Assembly: GCF_017742215.1 (NCBI RefSeq)
Contig: NZ_JAGHKP010000002.1
Coordinates: 220,957 to 284,956 of the forward strand
Direction: 5' to 3'
Origin: Chitinophaga chungangae
GTDB lineage: Bacteria > Bacteroidota > Bacteroidia > Chitinophagales > Chitinophagaceae
Length of the DNA stretch: 64,000 nt
Shown here one piece after another: positions 9,140 through 17,209 of this stretch (position 1 is its first letter; each line of letters opens with the position of its first letter). The notes under the pieces were generated by a model. It was not told the origin of the DNA, did not search any database, and worked only from the letters and a program-made list of their open reading frames with translations. The translations under genes and the position numbers were made by a program.

Positions 9140-9520
9140 ATGTCAAAGAAAGTGCAATATGAGTTAGAATATCCGGTTCGGTGCTCTCCAAGTATCCTTT
9201 ATGAATTCCTTTCCACCCCCGCAGGTTTGCAGGAATGGTTTGCAGATAAAGTCGATTTCCGGGACAATGTTTTCTCCTTTTCCTGGAACGGGTCTACGGA
9301 AGAAGCCGAAGTGATGGAACAGGAAGACGACGAGTTCATCCGTTTACATTGGTTACACGCTCCCAAAAATGAATTTTTCGAATTCAGGATCCAGATTTCC
9401 GAAGTTACCAATATGACCATACTGGTGATCAGAGATTTCGCCGAAAAGAAAGAAGTGGCAGATCAGAGCCAGCTGTGGGATTACCAGATTAAAGATCTTT
9501 TCCACCGTATAGGCAACTAG
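9140..9520 (+). CDS. START-like domain protein (Bacteroidota family)
   Basis: 126 aa, one SRPBCC/START-fold domain: a helix-grip fold with an internal ligand cavity. The opening VQYELEYPVRCSPSILYEFLSTPAGLQEWFADKV resembles AHSA1/START proteins, here split by me into recognisable blocks (ELEYPVRCSPSILYEF, PAGLQEWFADKV). EVMEQEDDEFIRLHW and WDYQIKDLFHRIGN complete the domain. The ligand is unknown. The gene is conserved in this phylum, commonly close to housekeeping genes. Its stop codon shares a CTAG tetranucleotide with the stop of the convergent gene. Confidence 0.8.
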   Translation: MSKKVQYELEYPVRCSPSILYEFLSTPAGLQEWFADKVDFRDNVFSFSWNGSTEEAEVMEQEDDEFIRLHWLHAPKNEFFEFRIQISEVTNMTILVIRDFAEKKEVADQSQLWDYQIKDLFHRIGN

Positions 9521-10122
9521 TCCGTTCCCCCTTTCAGCATTTCCAGCAGGGCGGCGTATTCGGCCACTGCAATGGCTGTCATGTTTCCCCATTCCTCTAA
9601 GTCATACTGTTTCGCGAGCTTCACGAAAAATGTTTGCCGCATCAGCTGCTCCCATTGCGCCGGTGTAAGCGACCTTACCGTGCGGTAATTGTCTTCCCCG
9701 AAATGATGCTGCCAGGGATCGTCGTGCACACATACGTGCCAGCCCGCTTCCGCCAGCGCGCCCTGTAACCGCAGCAGCCGTTCCCGGTGCGCATCCAGCG
9801 ATTCGCCGGCCAGGTGAAGGGTGAGACTGAAAAACCGGCCCCACCAGAAAAACGTGCGGCAGGCGAAAATACGCTCACGGCTAAACGAGCGCGGATAATC
9901 GAGGATCACGTATGGCAGGCCCAGGTATTGCTCTCCCCTGCTGATCTTCGCAGGTTGCGCCTGCGCCTCCGGCAACCGTGCAATTACCGGGTCCGCCGCC
10001 ATGGCCTGCTGCAGGGCCCCGAAAAGACCATACACCTTGTCGATGATCCGGTTTTTGACGAGTATCCATTCCGCATCGCGCACCATTCCCATTTCTATGC
10101 TGTTCAACTCAAATGTGCCCAT
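9517..10122 (-). CDS. Protein of unknown function
   Basis: 201 aa, not recognised. It is soluble, with no signal peptide or membrane segment, and rich in Trp and aromatic residues (ACRTFFWWGRFFSLTLHLAG, GWHVCVHDDPWQHHFGEDN). It looks like an intact, constrained gene: good codon use throughout, sensible start (MGTFELNSIEMGMV). It overlaps the START-like gene by four bases at the stop codons. It runs opposite to the LptF/LptG-type permease gene, with about 140 nt between their starts. I assign no function. Confidence 0.6.
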   Translation of the reverse strand: MGTFELNSIEMGMVRDAEWILVKNRIIDKVYGLFGALQQAMAADPVIARLPEAQAQPAKISRGEQYLGLPYVILDYPRSFSRERIFACRTFFWWGRFFSLTLHLAGESLDAHRERLLRLQGALAEAGWHVCVHDDPWQHHFGEDNYRTVRSLTPAQWEQLMRQTFFVKLAKQYDLEEWGNMTAIAVAEYAALLEMLKGGTD

Positions 10123-10179
10123 GAAAATAAATTAACGGTTTTTTGATTTGCCGCCGCATCCAGCTTCAGGGAATCGTGT

Positions 10180-10187
10180 TAACTTTG
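10180..10187 (+). promoter_or_regulatory. -7 box for the LptF/LptG-type gene
   Basis: TAACTTTG matches TAnnTTTG, 75 nt before the GTG start. A TTTG lies at 10147-10150 but 29 nt away, too far for the usual spacing. Confidence 0.4.
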
Positions 10188-10262
10188 TGCGGCTGGTTTA
10201 CAAAAGTATACTGAATACCAGTCAGTTTCACATTTTTCAATTTTAATTTCCGTTGAGCGGCA

Positions 10263-11717
10263 GTGAAGAAACTCGATAAACTTATTATTAAAACCTTCGT
10301 AGGGCCTTTTATAGCCACTTTTTTCGTGACGCTTTTTGTGCTCATCATGCAGTTCGTATGGAAGTACATAGACGATCTCGTGGGCAAAGGGCTGGATACG
10401 CCGGTGATCGTGGAACTGCTGGTGTATACCAGCGCCAGCCTCGTGCCGCTGGCCATGCCCCTGGCCGTGCTGCTTTCTTCCATCATGACCTTCGGCAACC
10501 TCGGTGAGAGTTTCGAGCTGGTCGCCATCAAGTCCGCCGGCATTTCGCTGCTGCGCTTCATCCGCCCGCTTTTTTTCTTTTCCGCCCTCATCGCCGTAGG
10601 CGCATTCCTTTTCGCCAACTACATCATCCCCATCGCCAACCTGCGCGCAAAATCGCTCCTTTACGATATCACCCAGTCCAAACCCGCCTTCAACATCAAA
10701 CAGGGCGTGTTTTACAGCGATATTCCAGGTTATGTGATCAAGGTCGCGAAAAAAGACCCGGACAACAAGACCATTCACCAGGTGATGATCTACGACCGCT
10801 CGCCCAACGGCGGCACCTCCGGCAACGAAAGGCTGATACTCGCCGAAAAAGGCACCATGGAGCTTTCGCCGGACAAACGGTATCTCAACTTCACCCTCGA
10901 GAACGGATGGCGTTTCGAAGAGAGAGACAATCGTTCCGGCAGGGGCGGCAACGAACTGATCCGCCTCGGTTTCAAAACCTACATCAAACCGTTCGACCTG
11001 AAGGCACTTGCATTCGACCGCCTGCCGCTCGATGCGTTCGCCTCCAACCAGCAGATGCTCAATATCCGCCAGCTGGACGAAGGGCTCGATTCGCTGCGCG
11101 GCATCGATTCCGCGTATATCCGTACCGTGCATGCCTACGTTACCACGCGTTACCCGTTCTACAAATGGAAAGACACGGGCTGGCTGGCTTCCGCGCCGCC
11201 GCTCAAGGTAGACAACTTCCTGGAGGTGATCCCCGAAAAATCGCAGCGTTACGTGCTGGAGCGCGTGGAATCCAACCTGCGCGAAACCGAAGTGTCGCTC
11301 GCTTCCAGCGCGAAAGACTTTTCAGACAACCAGTCCAAGATATCGCTCTTCAAAGTGGAGTGGCAGCGCAAATTCTCGCTGGCCGCGGCCTGTGTCGTGA
11401 TGTTCCTCATCGGCGCGCCGCTCGGCTCCATTATCCGGAAAGGCGGCCTGGGCACACCGCTTGTATTCGCCGTCATATTCTTCGTGATCTTCAATATATT
11501 TTTTATGACCGGCGAGAAGATGGCGCGTAAAGATGTAATGGCGTCGTGGAGCGGGATGTGGCTGGCCAATATCGTTCTTCTGCCGATCGCGGGGTTCCTC
11601 GTGTACAAGGCCATGAACGATTCCAACCTTTTCAACAAAGAAGCTTACTACAGGGCATTTCAAACATTTAAAAAATATTTCCGGCGCCGGCAGAGCCAGC
11701 ATGAGATCAGCAGGTAG
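10263..11717 (+). CDS. LptF/LptG family permease (lipopolysaccharide export)
   Basis: 484 aa, GTG start; a stop codon lies two codons upstream in frame, so no earlier start is possible. The family forms the membrane part of the LptB2FG ABC transporter, which extracts LPS from the inner membrane. The N-terminal half has KKLDKLIIKTFVGPFIATFF, the second helix LVPLAMPLAVLLSSIMTFGN and the coupling region ESFELVAIKSAGISLLRF. A large periplasmic beta-jellyroll (~130-370) follows, then three C-terminal helices (RKFSLAAACVVMFLIGAPLG, LVFAVIFFVIFNIFF, SGMWLANIVLLPIAGFLVYK). LptF and LptG are not easily told apart in this phylum. It stands alone here. Confidence 0.9.
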   Translation: MKKLDKLIIKTFVGPFIATFFVTLFVLIMQFVWKYIDDLVGKGLDTPVIVELLVYTSASLVPLAMPLAVLLSSIMTFGNLGESFELVAIKSAGISLLRFIRPLFFFSALIAVGAFLFANYIIPIANLRAKSLLYDITQSKPAFNIKQGVFYSDIPGYVIKVAKKDPDNKTIHQVMIYDRSPNGGTSGNERLILAEKGTMELSPDKRYLNFTLENGWRFEERDNRSGRGGNELIRLGFKTYIKPFDLKALAFDRLPLDAFASNQQMLNIRQLDEGLDSLRGIDSAYIRTVHAYVTTRYPFYKWKDTGWLASAPPLKVDNFLEVIPEKSQRYVLERVESNLRETEVSLASSAKDFSDNQSKISLFKVEWQRKFSLAAACVVMFLIGAPLGSIIRKGGLGTPLVFAVIFFVIFNIFFMTGEKMARKDVMASWSGMWLANIVLLPIAGFLVYKAMNDSNLFNKEAYYRAFQTFKKYFRRRQSQHEISR

Positions 11718-11751
11718 CGCGGGCGGCGGTTAACTGCTGTTTAAAATAAAG

Positions 11752-11779
11752 AAAGCCGGGCAAACAACTGCCCGGCTTT
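11752..11779. terminator. Bidirectional terminator
   Basis: Perfect ten-pair stem AAAGCCGGGC/GCCCGGCTTT with an eight-nt loop, between the convergent permease and superoxide dismutase genes; T tract on the plus side. Confidence 0.88.
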
Positions 11780-11801
11780 TATATTTTGTATGCGTACTGC
11801 A

Positions 11802-12536
11802 TTATTTCTTCAGTGCTTCGGTGTACAGTTCGTTTACCTGGGTCCAGTTCACCACGTTCCAAAATGCTGTGAGGTAATCGGGGCGTTTGTTCTGGTACTT
11901 GAGGTAATAGGCATGCTCCCAAACGTCCACGCCAAGAATGGGCGTGCCGGGGTCTTTGGCCAGGTTGGTCATAAGCGGATTGTCCTGGTTGGGCGTGGAA
12001 GTAACAGCGAGGCTGCCGTCTGTTTTCACGATCACCCATGCCCAGCCGCTGCCGAACACGCCTTTGCCGGCGTCCGCGAATTTGGTTTTGAGTTCGTCCA
12101 TTGAGCCGAAGGCGGTATCGATCGCTTTTTTAAGTTCGCCGGAAGGCTCGGATTTACCGGCGGACATCAGTTTCCAGAAGAGGCTGTGGTTGTAGTGGCC
12201 GCCTGCGTTGTTTCGCACTGCTGTGTCGCCGGCGGAAACTTTCGTGAGGATGTCTCCGAGGCTGAGGCCTGCGAAAGCGCCTTGTTCCACGGCTTTGTTG
12301 AGATTGGTAACGTAACCCGCGTGGTGTTTTCCGTGGTGGATCTCCATGGTCATCTTATCGATGTTAGGCTCCAGCGCGTCTACCGCGTAAGGCAGCTCGG
12401 GCAGCACAAACGGCGGTTTGAGGGCCAGGAGGGTTTTATTGCCGTCTGCAGCTTCCGCGGCGCCTGCGCAACCGGGCGCTACGAGCGCAGCGATACCGGC
12501 CAGGCCGGCCACTTTGATGAATTCTCTCTTATTCAT
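11802..12536 (-). CDS. sodA: Superoxide dismutase, Mn/Fe family, exported
   Basis: 244 aa. It converts superoxide to oxygen and hydrogen peroxide. The metal ligands are in place: His in [10 protein letters not shown], His in [10 protein letters not shown], Asp and His in [25 protein letters not shown] and GSGWAWV favour manganese, though cambialistic use is possible. Unlike cytosolic SODs it has an N-terminal signal: NKREFIK, a hydrophobic stretch, then VAPGC. KR-x-FIK resembles a relaxed Tat signal, and Cys23 could be a lipidation site, so the enzyme probably acts in the envelope. It is transcribed alone. Confidence 0.93.
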   Translation of the reverse strand: MNKREFIKVAGLAGIAALVAPGCAGAAEAADGNKTLLALKPPFVLPELPYAVDALEPNIDKMTMEIHHGKHHAGYVTNLNKAVEQGAFAGLSLGDILTKVSAGDTAVRNNAGGHYNHSLFWKLMSAGKSEPSGELKKAIDTAFGSMDELKTKFADAGKGVFGSGWAWVIVKTDGSLAVTSTPNQDNPLMTNLAKDPGTPILGVDVWEHAYYLKYQNKRPDYLTAFWNVVNWTQVNELYTEALKK

Positions 12537-12555
12537 TATGAAACTATTTAGGTTA

Positions 12556-12590
12556 CAAATCTATATTTTAACAGCGCAAAGGCGCGCAAA
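12556..12590 (-). promoter_or_regulatory. Bacteroidota-type promoter for sodA
   Basis: -7 box TAGATTTG (12556-12563) and TTTG at 12587-12590 on the minus strand, spacer 23 nt, at the upper end of the usual range; 20 nt before the start codon. Confidence 0.55.
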
Positions 12591-12758
12591 TTTTACACCA
12601 ATGTAAAAAATTGAAGCGGGAAGACCAGTATAATTTTATCATTATATTTGCTAACCGGTTAAAATAAAGTAGCGGATTATAGTTTAATTTGAAATTAATT
12701 GCTATTTTACTTTTATATTCATGTGTTGAAGTAGTAGTATTTTAATCATTTTCGAAAG

Positions 12759-12893
12759 ATGACGCTATTTATCCCTGGAATAAGGCTTTACCCTTCCCCG
12801 GACCGGACTTCGCCGGAAGGCAACCTGTACTTCCTGCAACCGGCAACCGCCGGCACTCGTCCATCCCCCGCAAACGTTGAATGTAGTTCTTGA
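12759..12893 (+). CDS. Possible 44-aa small ORF (uncertain)
   Basis: ATG at 12759, stop TGA at 12891. The product begins MTLFIPGIRLYPS and ends PANVECSS; it is Pro-rich and has no recognised domain. The only support is that the ORF coincides with the GC-rich island inside AT-rich intergenic DNA, and that a GAAAG stretch precedes the ATG. It could equally be a structured leader RNA or decayed sequence. Confidence 0.2.
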   Translation: MTLFIPGIRLYPSPDRTSPEGNLYFLQPATAGTRPSPANVECSS

Positions 12894-13169
12894 TTTTCCT
12901 TTTATATAACCGCCGTTCCCTCGCGGGCCGGCAGACACAGATTTACCACGCCGGGCTGCAGGCCCGGTGCCAACAGTTTTTTAAATATTAATCACTTATT
13001 GCTTGTTTTAAAGCCGGAAAGGAGTTTGTGAGTCATAACACCCCTTAGCGGCAGAGAACGAATTGGTGAGATGGTCCTTATACTTTGAAGTAACAATAAC
13101 CTAACGAAGCATCAAGGAGCACCAGGAAAGCAGAATCGATCACCCAGTAAAACAGAGAGTGGAGGCAGC

Positions 13170-14273
13170 ATGACAATCCAGGAACGAATACAGCAGTCAC
13201 GGCACGAACGCTTAACCTATTCGCCAGTTTTCTTTGAGCCCGCGCGGCGGGGGGAAAAGGAAGCCCTGCTGGACCTGTTGCGGGAGAACCCGCAGGTCAG
13301 CGTATTTGACGAGTTGCACAGCCAGCTGAAAGAGCTTGTCAAGATCAGCCATCCCACCCGCAGCCTTACGGCGGCGGAAACGGAAGCGGCCATTGAGAAG
13401 CATCTGAACGGGACATCTCCCGAAGATTACGGCCTATGGGTATATTTTCCCTGGTCTGCCAAGGTAGTGCACCTGGTGGGCCGGGAAGAGTTCATTTTAC
13501 TGCGCACTTCCCGCAACATGCATAAAATTACCGCGGAAGAAAGAGACGTGCTGGCGAAGAAGAAGATCGGCATTATCGGCCTGAGCGTCGGGCAAACGAT
13601 TGCGCTCACGCTGGCGATGGAGCGGGTGTGCGGCGAGCTGCGGCTGGCCGATTTCGACGCCGTGGAACTGACCAATATGAACCGCCTGCGGACGAACGTA
13701 TCCAGCCTGGGCATGCCCAAAGTGATCGTGGCCGCCCGCGAGATCGCGGAAATAGACCCTTTCCTGCAGGTGAAATGTTATGCGGACGGCGCTACTGAAA
13801 ACAATCTCGACAGCTTCCTGACCGAAGGCGGCAAGCTGGACATACTCGTGGAAGAATGCGACGGCATCGACGTAAAGATCCTCAGCCGGCAGAAAGCCAA
13901 AGCGCTGCGGATACCCGTTGTGATGGACACCAACGACCGCGGCATGCTCGACATCGAGCGGTTCGACCTGGAGCCGGATTACCCGATGCTGCACGGGCTG
14001 ATACCGCAGATAGACGATCTCAGCACGCTGCGCAACCTCAGCAACGAGGAAAAAGTGCCGATCCTGGGCCCGATGGCGGGCTTTGCCAATATGAGCCGGC
14101 GGATGAAATATTCCGTGGGCGAGATCGGCAAAACGATCACGACCTGGCCGCAACTGGCATCGTCTGTAATGCTGGGAGGCGCGATGGTAACAGACACCTG
14201 CCGGCGCATCCTGCTGGACCAGCTGAGAGTGTCAGGCCGGTATTATGTGGATTTTGACGAACTTATTCAATAA
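13170..14273 (+). CDS. ThiF/E1-like adenylyltransferase family protein
   Basis: 367 aa. ThiF/MoeB/E1 proteins use ATP to adenylate a partner, usually the C-terminal Gly of a ubiquitin-like protein. An N-terminal region of ~125 residues (YSPVFFEPARRGEKEALLDL onward) precedes the Rossmann core. The core shows KKKIGIIGLSVGQTIALTLA in place of GxGGxG, LADFDAVELTNMNRLRTN, and LGMPKVIVAAREIAEIDPFL. The zinc CxxC pairs and an obvious catalytic Cys are absent, so it may adenylate without forming a thioester. The core resembles, from memory, the ThiF half of Rv1355c (MoeY)-type proteins. The next gene starts 27 nt downstream. No ubiquitin-like partner is visible nearby. Substrate unknown. Confidence 0.72.
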   Translation: MTIQERIQQSRHERLTYSPVFFEPARRGEKEALLDLLRENPQVSVFDELHSQLKELVKISHPTRSLTAAETEAAIEKHLNGTSPEDYGLWVYFPWSAKVVHLVGREEFILLRTSRNMHKITAEERDVLAKKKIGIIGLSVGQTIALTLAMERVCGELRLADFDAVELTNMNRLRTNVSSLGMPKVIVAAREIAEIDPFLQVKCYADGATENNLDSFLTEGGKLDILVEECDGIDVKILSRQKAKALRIPVVMDTNDRGMLDIERFDLEPDYPMLHGLIPQIDDLSTLRNLSNEEKVPILGPMAGFANMSRRMKYSVGEIGKTITTWPQLASSVMLGGAMVTDTCRRILLDQLRVSGRYYVDFDELIQ

Positions 14274-14300
14274 TGCCCCTGTAAATAAAAGAAGCAACCA

Positions 14301-14999
14301 ATGAGCGCACCGATTAACGTAAGGGCTTTTTTCGCGCCGGATGACCCGGAAGCGGCAATGCGGTTTTACGAAGGCCACAGTAAATTGTTGCAGATATACT
14401 TTGGTATCACCAAGATCACGTCCGGCAACGTGGACTGGATCAACCACCGGAATACGGTGGTGGTGATCGTCGAAGACGATACCGGCACCAAAACCTACGG
14501 AGGCGCTCGCGTGCAGATGGCCGACGGCGTTTTGCCGCTGCCCATCGAAACGGCCATCGGCAAATACGATCCCAAGATATATTCGGATGTGAAGATCGGC
14601 AGCGCGGAGATCTGCGGCTTGTGGAACTCCAAAGAGGTGGCCGGCATGGGCATCGGGAGCCTCATCCTGAGCAGGGTGTGCGTAGCGCTGATGACCCAGC
14701 TTCCCGTCAACAACGTACACGTGCTTTGCGCCCCGGTAACTACCCGCGGGGCCAAAAGAGTAGGCGCGGTGATAGACACTTCACTCGGCAACGAAGGTGT
14801 GTTCTATTACCCGAAAGACGACCTGGTGGCCACCGCCATGATCATCAGGGACATTCACGAAGTAGCCAGCGCAGACCCGGGCGAGAGGGAACTGATACGC
14901 AACCTGCGCGGCAACCCCAACCAGGTGCGTACCGAAACAGGCCCCAAAGGCACTTTTGAAGTGAATTACCTGCTCGGATTGCCGCAAATGGTGCAATAA
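14301..14999 (+). CDS. Acyltransferase-like protein (GNAT / acyl-synthase type), putative
   Basis: 232 aa, soluble. The segment WNSKEVAGMGIGSLILSRVC resembles the acyl-CoA pyrophosphate-binding loop of the GNAT fold. The preceding strands (VVVIVEDDTGTKTYGGARVQ, LPLPIETAIGKYDP) resemble the core of LuxI/FeeM-type N-acyl synthases and related GNAT proteins. The substrate cannot be read. It follows the ThiF-like gene by 27 nt and precedes a sensor kinase, which suggests that the pair makes or modifies a small molecule or protein that the kinase may sense; that is inference. Fold assignment by eye only. Confidence 0.5.
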   Translation: MSAPINVRAFFAPDDPEAAMRFYEGHSKLLQIYFGITKITSGNVDWINHRNTVVVIVEDDTGTKTYGGARVQMADGVLPLPIETAIGKYDPKIYSDVKIGSAEICGLWNSKEVAGMGIGSLILSRVCVALMTQLPVNNVHVLCAPVTTRGAKRVGAVIDTSLGNEGVFYYPKDDLVATAMIIRDIHEVASADPGERELIRNLRGNPNQVRTETGPKGTFEVNYLLGLPQMVQ

Positions 15000-15012
15000 T
15001 CTGTTAAGTTTG
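14979..15012 (+). promoter_or_regulatory. Internal promoter before the 7TM-DISM kinase
   Basis: TTG at 14979-14981, 23-nt spacer, -7 box TAAGTTTG (15005-15012). It overlaps the end of the acyltransferase-like gene and the first possible kinase start (15010), which supports the later ATG at 15034 as the real start. Confidence 0.5.
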
Positions 15013-15033
15013 CATACACAATTCCGATTTGAG

Positions 15034-17196
15034 ATGCCTATACGTTTTTTTGTACTTCTTTTCCTGGCCCTCACCGGGTGCGGGAACGTTTTTGCATCTG
15101 AACCCGTAGTATTCAGAGACAGCTCCAAGCTGATGCAGATCGGGCATGCTCTGGAACTTTACCGGGACAGCACGAACCTGCTTACCATCGATCAAATCCG
15201 GAAACAGCCGTTCGCGCCAACCGGGCAAACGGTGCCCAACCTCCAGATCTCCCCCTTTTCCAACTGGGCCCGATTTTATATCAAAAACGAAACAGACCTT
15301 CCCAGGCTGCTGCTCGAAGTGGAATATCCCACCATCGACGAGATCACCCTTTACGAAGTGCTGCCCTCAGGCGGGTACCGCATACTCAGCCTCGGCCAGT
15401 TCCAGCCTTACCGGGTACGGCCGTACGACCATCAGAACTACATCTACCCTCTCGATATCCCGCACGGCGAAACCCGCGAATTTTACCTCAAGATAAAAGC
15501 CGGCGAACAGGCGCAGCTGCCCGTATACCTCGGCGCCGAAACCACGCTCAACGTCAAAAACACCGAAAGGAACTTCATTTTCGGGCTGTATATCGGCATC
15601 ATTCTCGTAATGGCGCTGTACAACTTCTTCATATACCTTACCACCCGCGACCAGAGTTACCTCATTTACGTGAGTTACATCATCTGCGTGGGGCTTACCC
15701 AGGCTTCCCAGCAAGGGTATACTTTCCGTTTCCTCTGGCCCAACAATCTCTGGCTGGCCGCCCACGACACGCTGATCATCCCCGTGCTGAACGGCATTAC
15801 TGCAGCGCTGTTCATCCAGTCGTTCCTCCATACGCGCGAGCGTTACAAACTGGGACATAAAATACTCACGGGCGTGGTGATCGCCTATTCGCTGGTGCTG
15901 ATCCCCACTTTCATCGACCAGTATTTTGTGGCGAATATGATGGCGCAGATCACGGCCATGACCGCTTCGCTGGCAGCCATGTTCATCGGCGTGAAAGTGG
16001 CGCGCACCGGATTCATCCCCGCGCGTTATTTCCTGCTGGCCTGGGGCATCTTCCTCACCAGCGTGTGCATATTCGTGATGCGCAATTTTAATATCCTGCC
16101 GTACAACGACTTCACCTATTACGCTCTCCAGGTGGGCTCCGCGGCGGAAGTTACCCTGCTTTCCTTCGCCCTGGCAAACAAGATCAACATCTACCGGAAG
16201 GAAAAAGAAGAATCGCAGGCCGTGGCCCTCGCCATTTCGCAGGAGAACGAGCAGCTGGTGCGCGAGCAGAACGTTGTGCTGGAAGCCAAAGTGGCCGAGC
16301 GCACCGAAGCGCTGCAGCAATCCAACAAGGAGCTGAACCGCGTGCTCAACAACCTGAAGGAAGCGCAGACGCAGCTGGTGGAATCCGAAAAAATGGCTTC
16401 CCTCGGTCAGCTTACGGCCGGCATCGCGCACGAGATCAACAATCCCATCAACTTCGTGACCAGCAACATCAAGCCGTTGAAGCTCGATTTTGAAGACCTG
16501 AAATCGCTGCTGAAGAAGTACGAATCCATCGACCCGAACGGCAATGTGGAGCAGAAGCTCAGCGAGATCGAGCAGTTCAAGCAGCAGATAGACATCGATT
16601 ACGTGCATACCGAGATCGATTCGCTTATCAAAGGCATTGAAGACGGCGCCAACCGTACGGCCGAGATCGTGAAAGGGCTGCGCACCTTCAGCCGGCTCGA
16701 CGAAAGCGACCTCAAGTTCGTGGACGTGCACGAGGGTCTGAACTCCACCATGGTGCTGCTGCGGAACAATGTGCCGAAAAATGTGACCGTTCATTATAAT
16801 TACGCCGAGCTGCCCAAGATCGAATGTTTCGCAGGCAAACTCAACCAGGTATTCCTCAACATCATCAACAACGCCCTGAACGCCATTAAAATGAAGCCGG
16901 AGCAGGGCGAGGAGAGCCTCACCATCAGCACCCGCCTGGAGGCGAACAAGATGATCAGCATCAGTATCAAGGATTCGGGCATCGGCATGACGGAAAAGGT
17001 GAAAGAGAAGATCTTCGAGCCGTTCTTCACTACCAAAGATGTTGGTGAAGGCACGGGGCTGGGTTTATCCATCGTGTTCAGCATCATAGAAAAACATCAT
17101 GGCAAAATAGTGGTTGAATCTGAGCCGGGCAAAGGAGCGGAATTTATTATATATTTACCACAGAATGTGCCAATTGCCCAAAGTCAAGCGTCCTAA
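15034..17196 (+). CDS. Sensor histidine kinase with 7TM-DISM sensory region
   Basis: 720 aa from 15034 (MPIRFFVLLFLALTGCG); a start at 15010 is open but overlaps a promoter. A signal sequence, possibly lipidated at the Cys in LTGC, leads into a periplasmic 7TMR-DISM extracellular domain of the carbohydrate-binding-like type (~25-175). Seven membrane helices (~180-380) follow, then a coiled coil (~390-455). The HisKA domain has the phospho-acceptor His466 in GIAHEINNPINFV. HATPase boxes are NQVFLNIINNALNAI, IKDSGIGM, and GEGTGLGLSIVFSI. Ligand unknown. The partner is probably the next gene, 13 nt downstream, whose receiver has no output of its own except a second kinase. Confidence 0.9.
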   Translation: MPIRFFVLLFLALTGCGNVFASEPVVFRDSSKLMQIGHALELYRDSTNLLTIDQIRKQPFAPTGQTVPNLQISPFSNWARFYIKNETDLPRLLLEVEYPTIDEITLYEVLPSGGYRILSLGQFQPYRVRPYDHQNYIYPLDIPHGETREFYLKIKAGEQAQLPVYLGAETTLNVKNTERNFIFGLYIGIILVMALYNFFIYLTTRDQSYLIYVSYIICVGLTQASQQGYTFRFLWPNNLWLAAHDTLIIPVLNGITAALFIQSFLHTRERYKLGHKILTGVVIAYSLVLIPTFIDQYFVANMMAQITAMTASLAAMFIGVKVARTGFIPARYFLLAWGIFLTSVCIFVMRNFNILPYNDFTYYALQVGSAAEVTLLSFALANKINIYRKEKEESQAVALAISQENEQLVREQNVVLEAKVAERTEALQQSNKELNRVLNNLKEAQTQLVESEKMASLGQLTAGIAHEINNPINFVTSNIKPLKLDFEDLKSLLKKYESIDPNGNVEQKLSEIEQFKQQIDIDYVHTEIDSLIKGIEDGANRTAEIVKGLRTFSRLDESDLKFVDVHEGLNSTMVLLRNNVPKNVTVHYNYAELPKIECFAGKLNQVFLNIINNALNAIKMKPEQGEESLTISTRLEANKMISISIKDSGIGMTEKVKEKIFEPFFTTKDVGEGTGLGLSIVFSIIEKHHGKIVVESEPGKGAEFIIYLPQNVPIAQSQAS

Positions 17197-17209
17197 TTAA
17201 AAGACCCTC

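Larger units (their letters stand above)
12537..13169. other. Long intergenic region upstream of the ThiF-like gene
   Basis: 633 nt. The right part of the SOD promoter (12556-12590) is at the left end. 12600-12760 is AT-rich. 12765-12970 switches abruptly to GC-rich DNA and holds a possible 44-codon ORF (12759-12893) and an inverted repeat (12951-12967, CCGGGC-TGCAG-GCCCGG). A TATATTTG box (TAnnTTTG type) is at 12643-12650. A GGAGG Shine-Dalgarno sits at 13161-13165, right before the ThiF-like start; such a strong site is unusual in this phylum. Confidence 0.55.

Noticed and set aside
12951..12982. Inverted repeat CCGGGC/GCCCGG as a terminator
   Set aside because: The T run is about ten bases away from the stem and no gene precedes it on the plus strand.
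15367..16794. 475-aa minus-strand ORF opposite the 7TM-DISM kinase
   Set aside because: Antisense shadow; the plus-strand frame carries complete kinase motifs.
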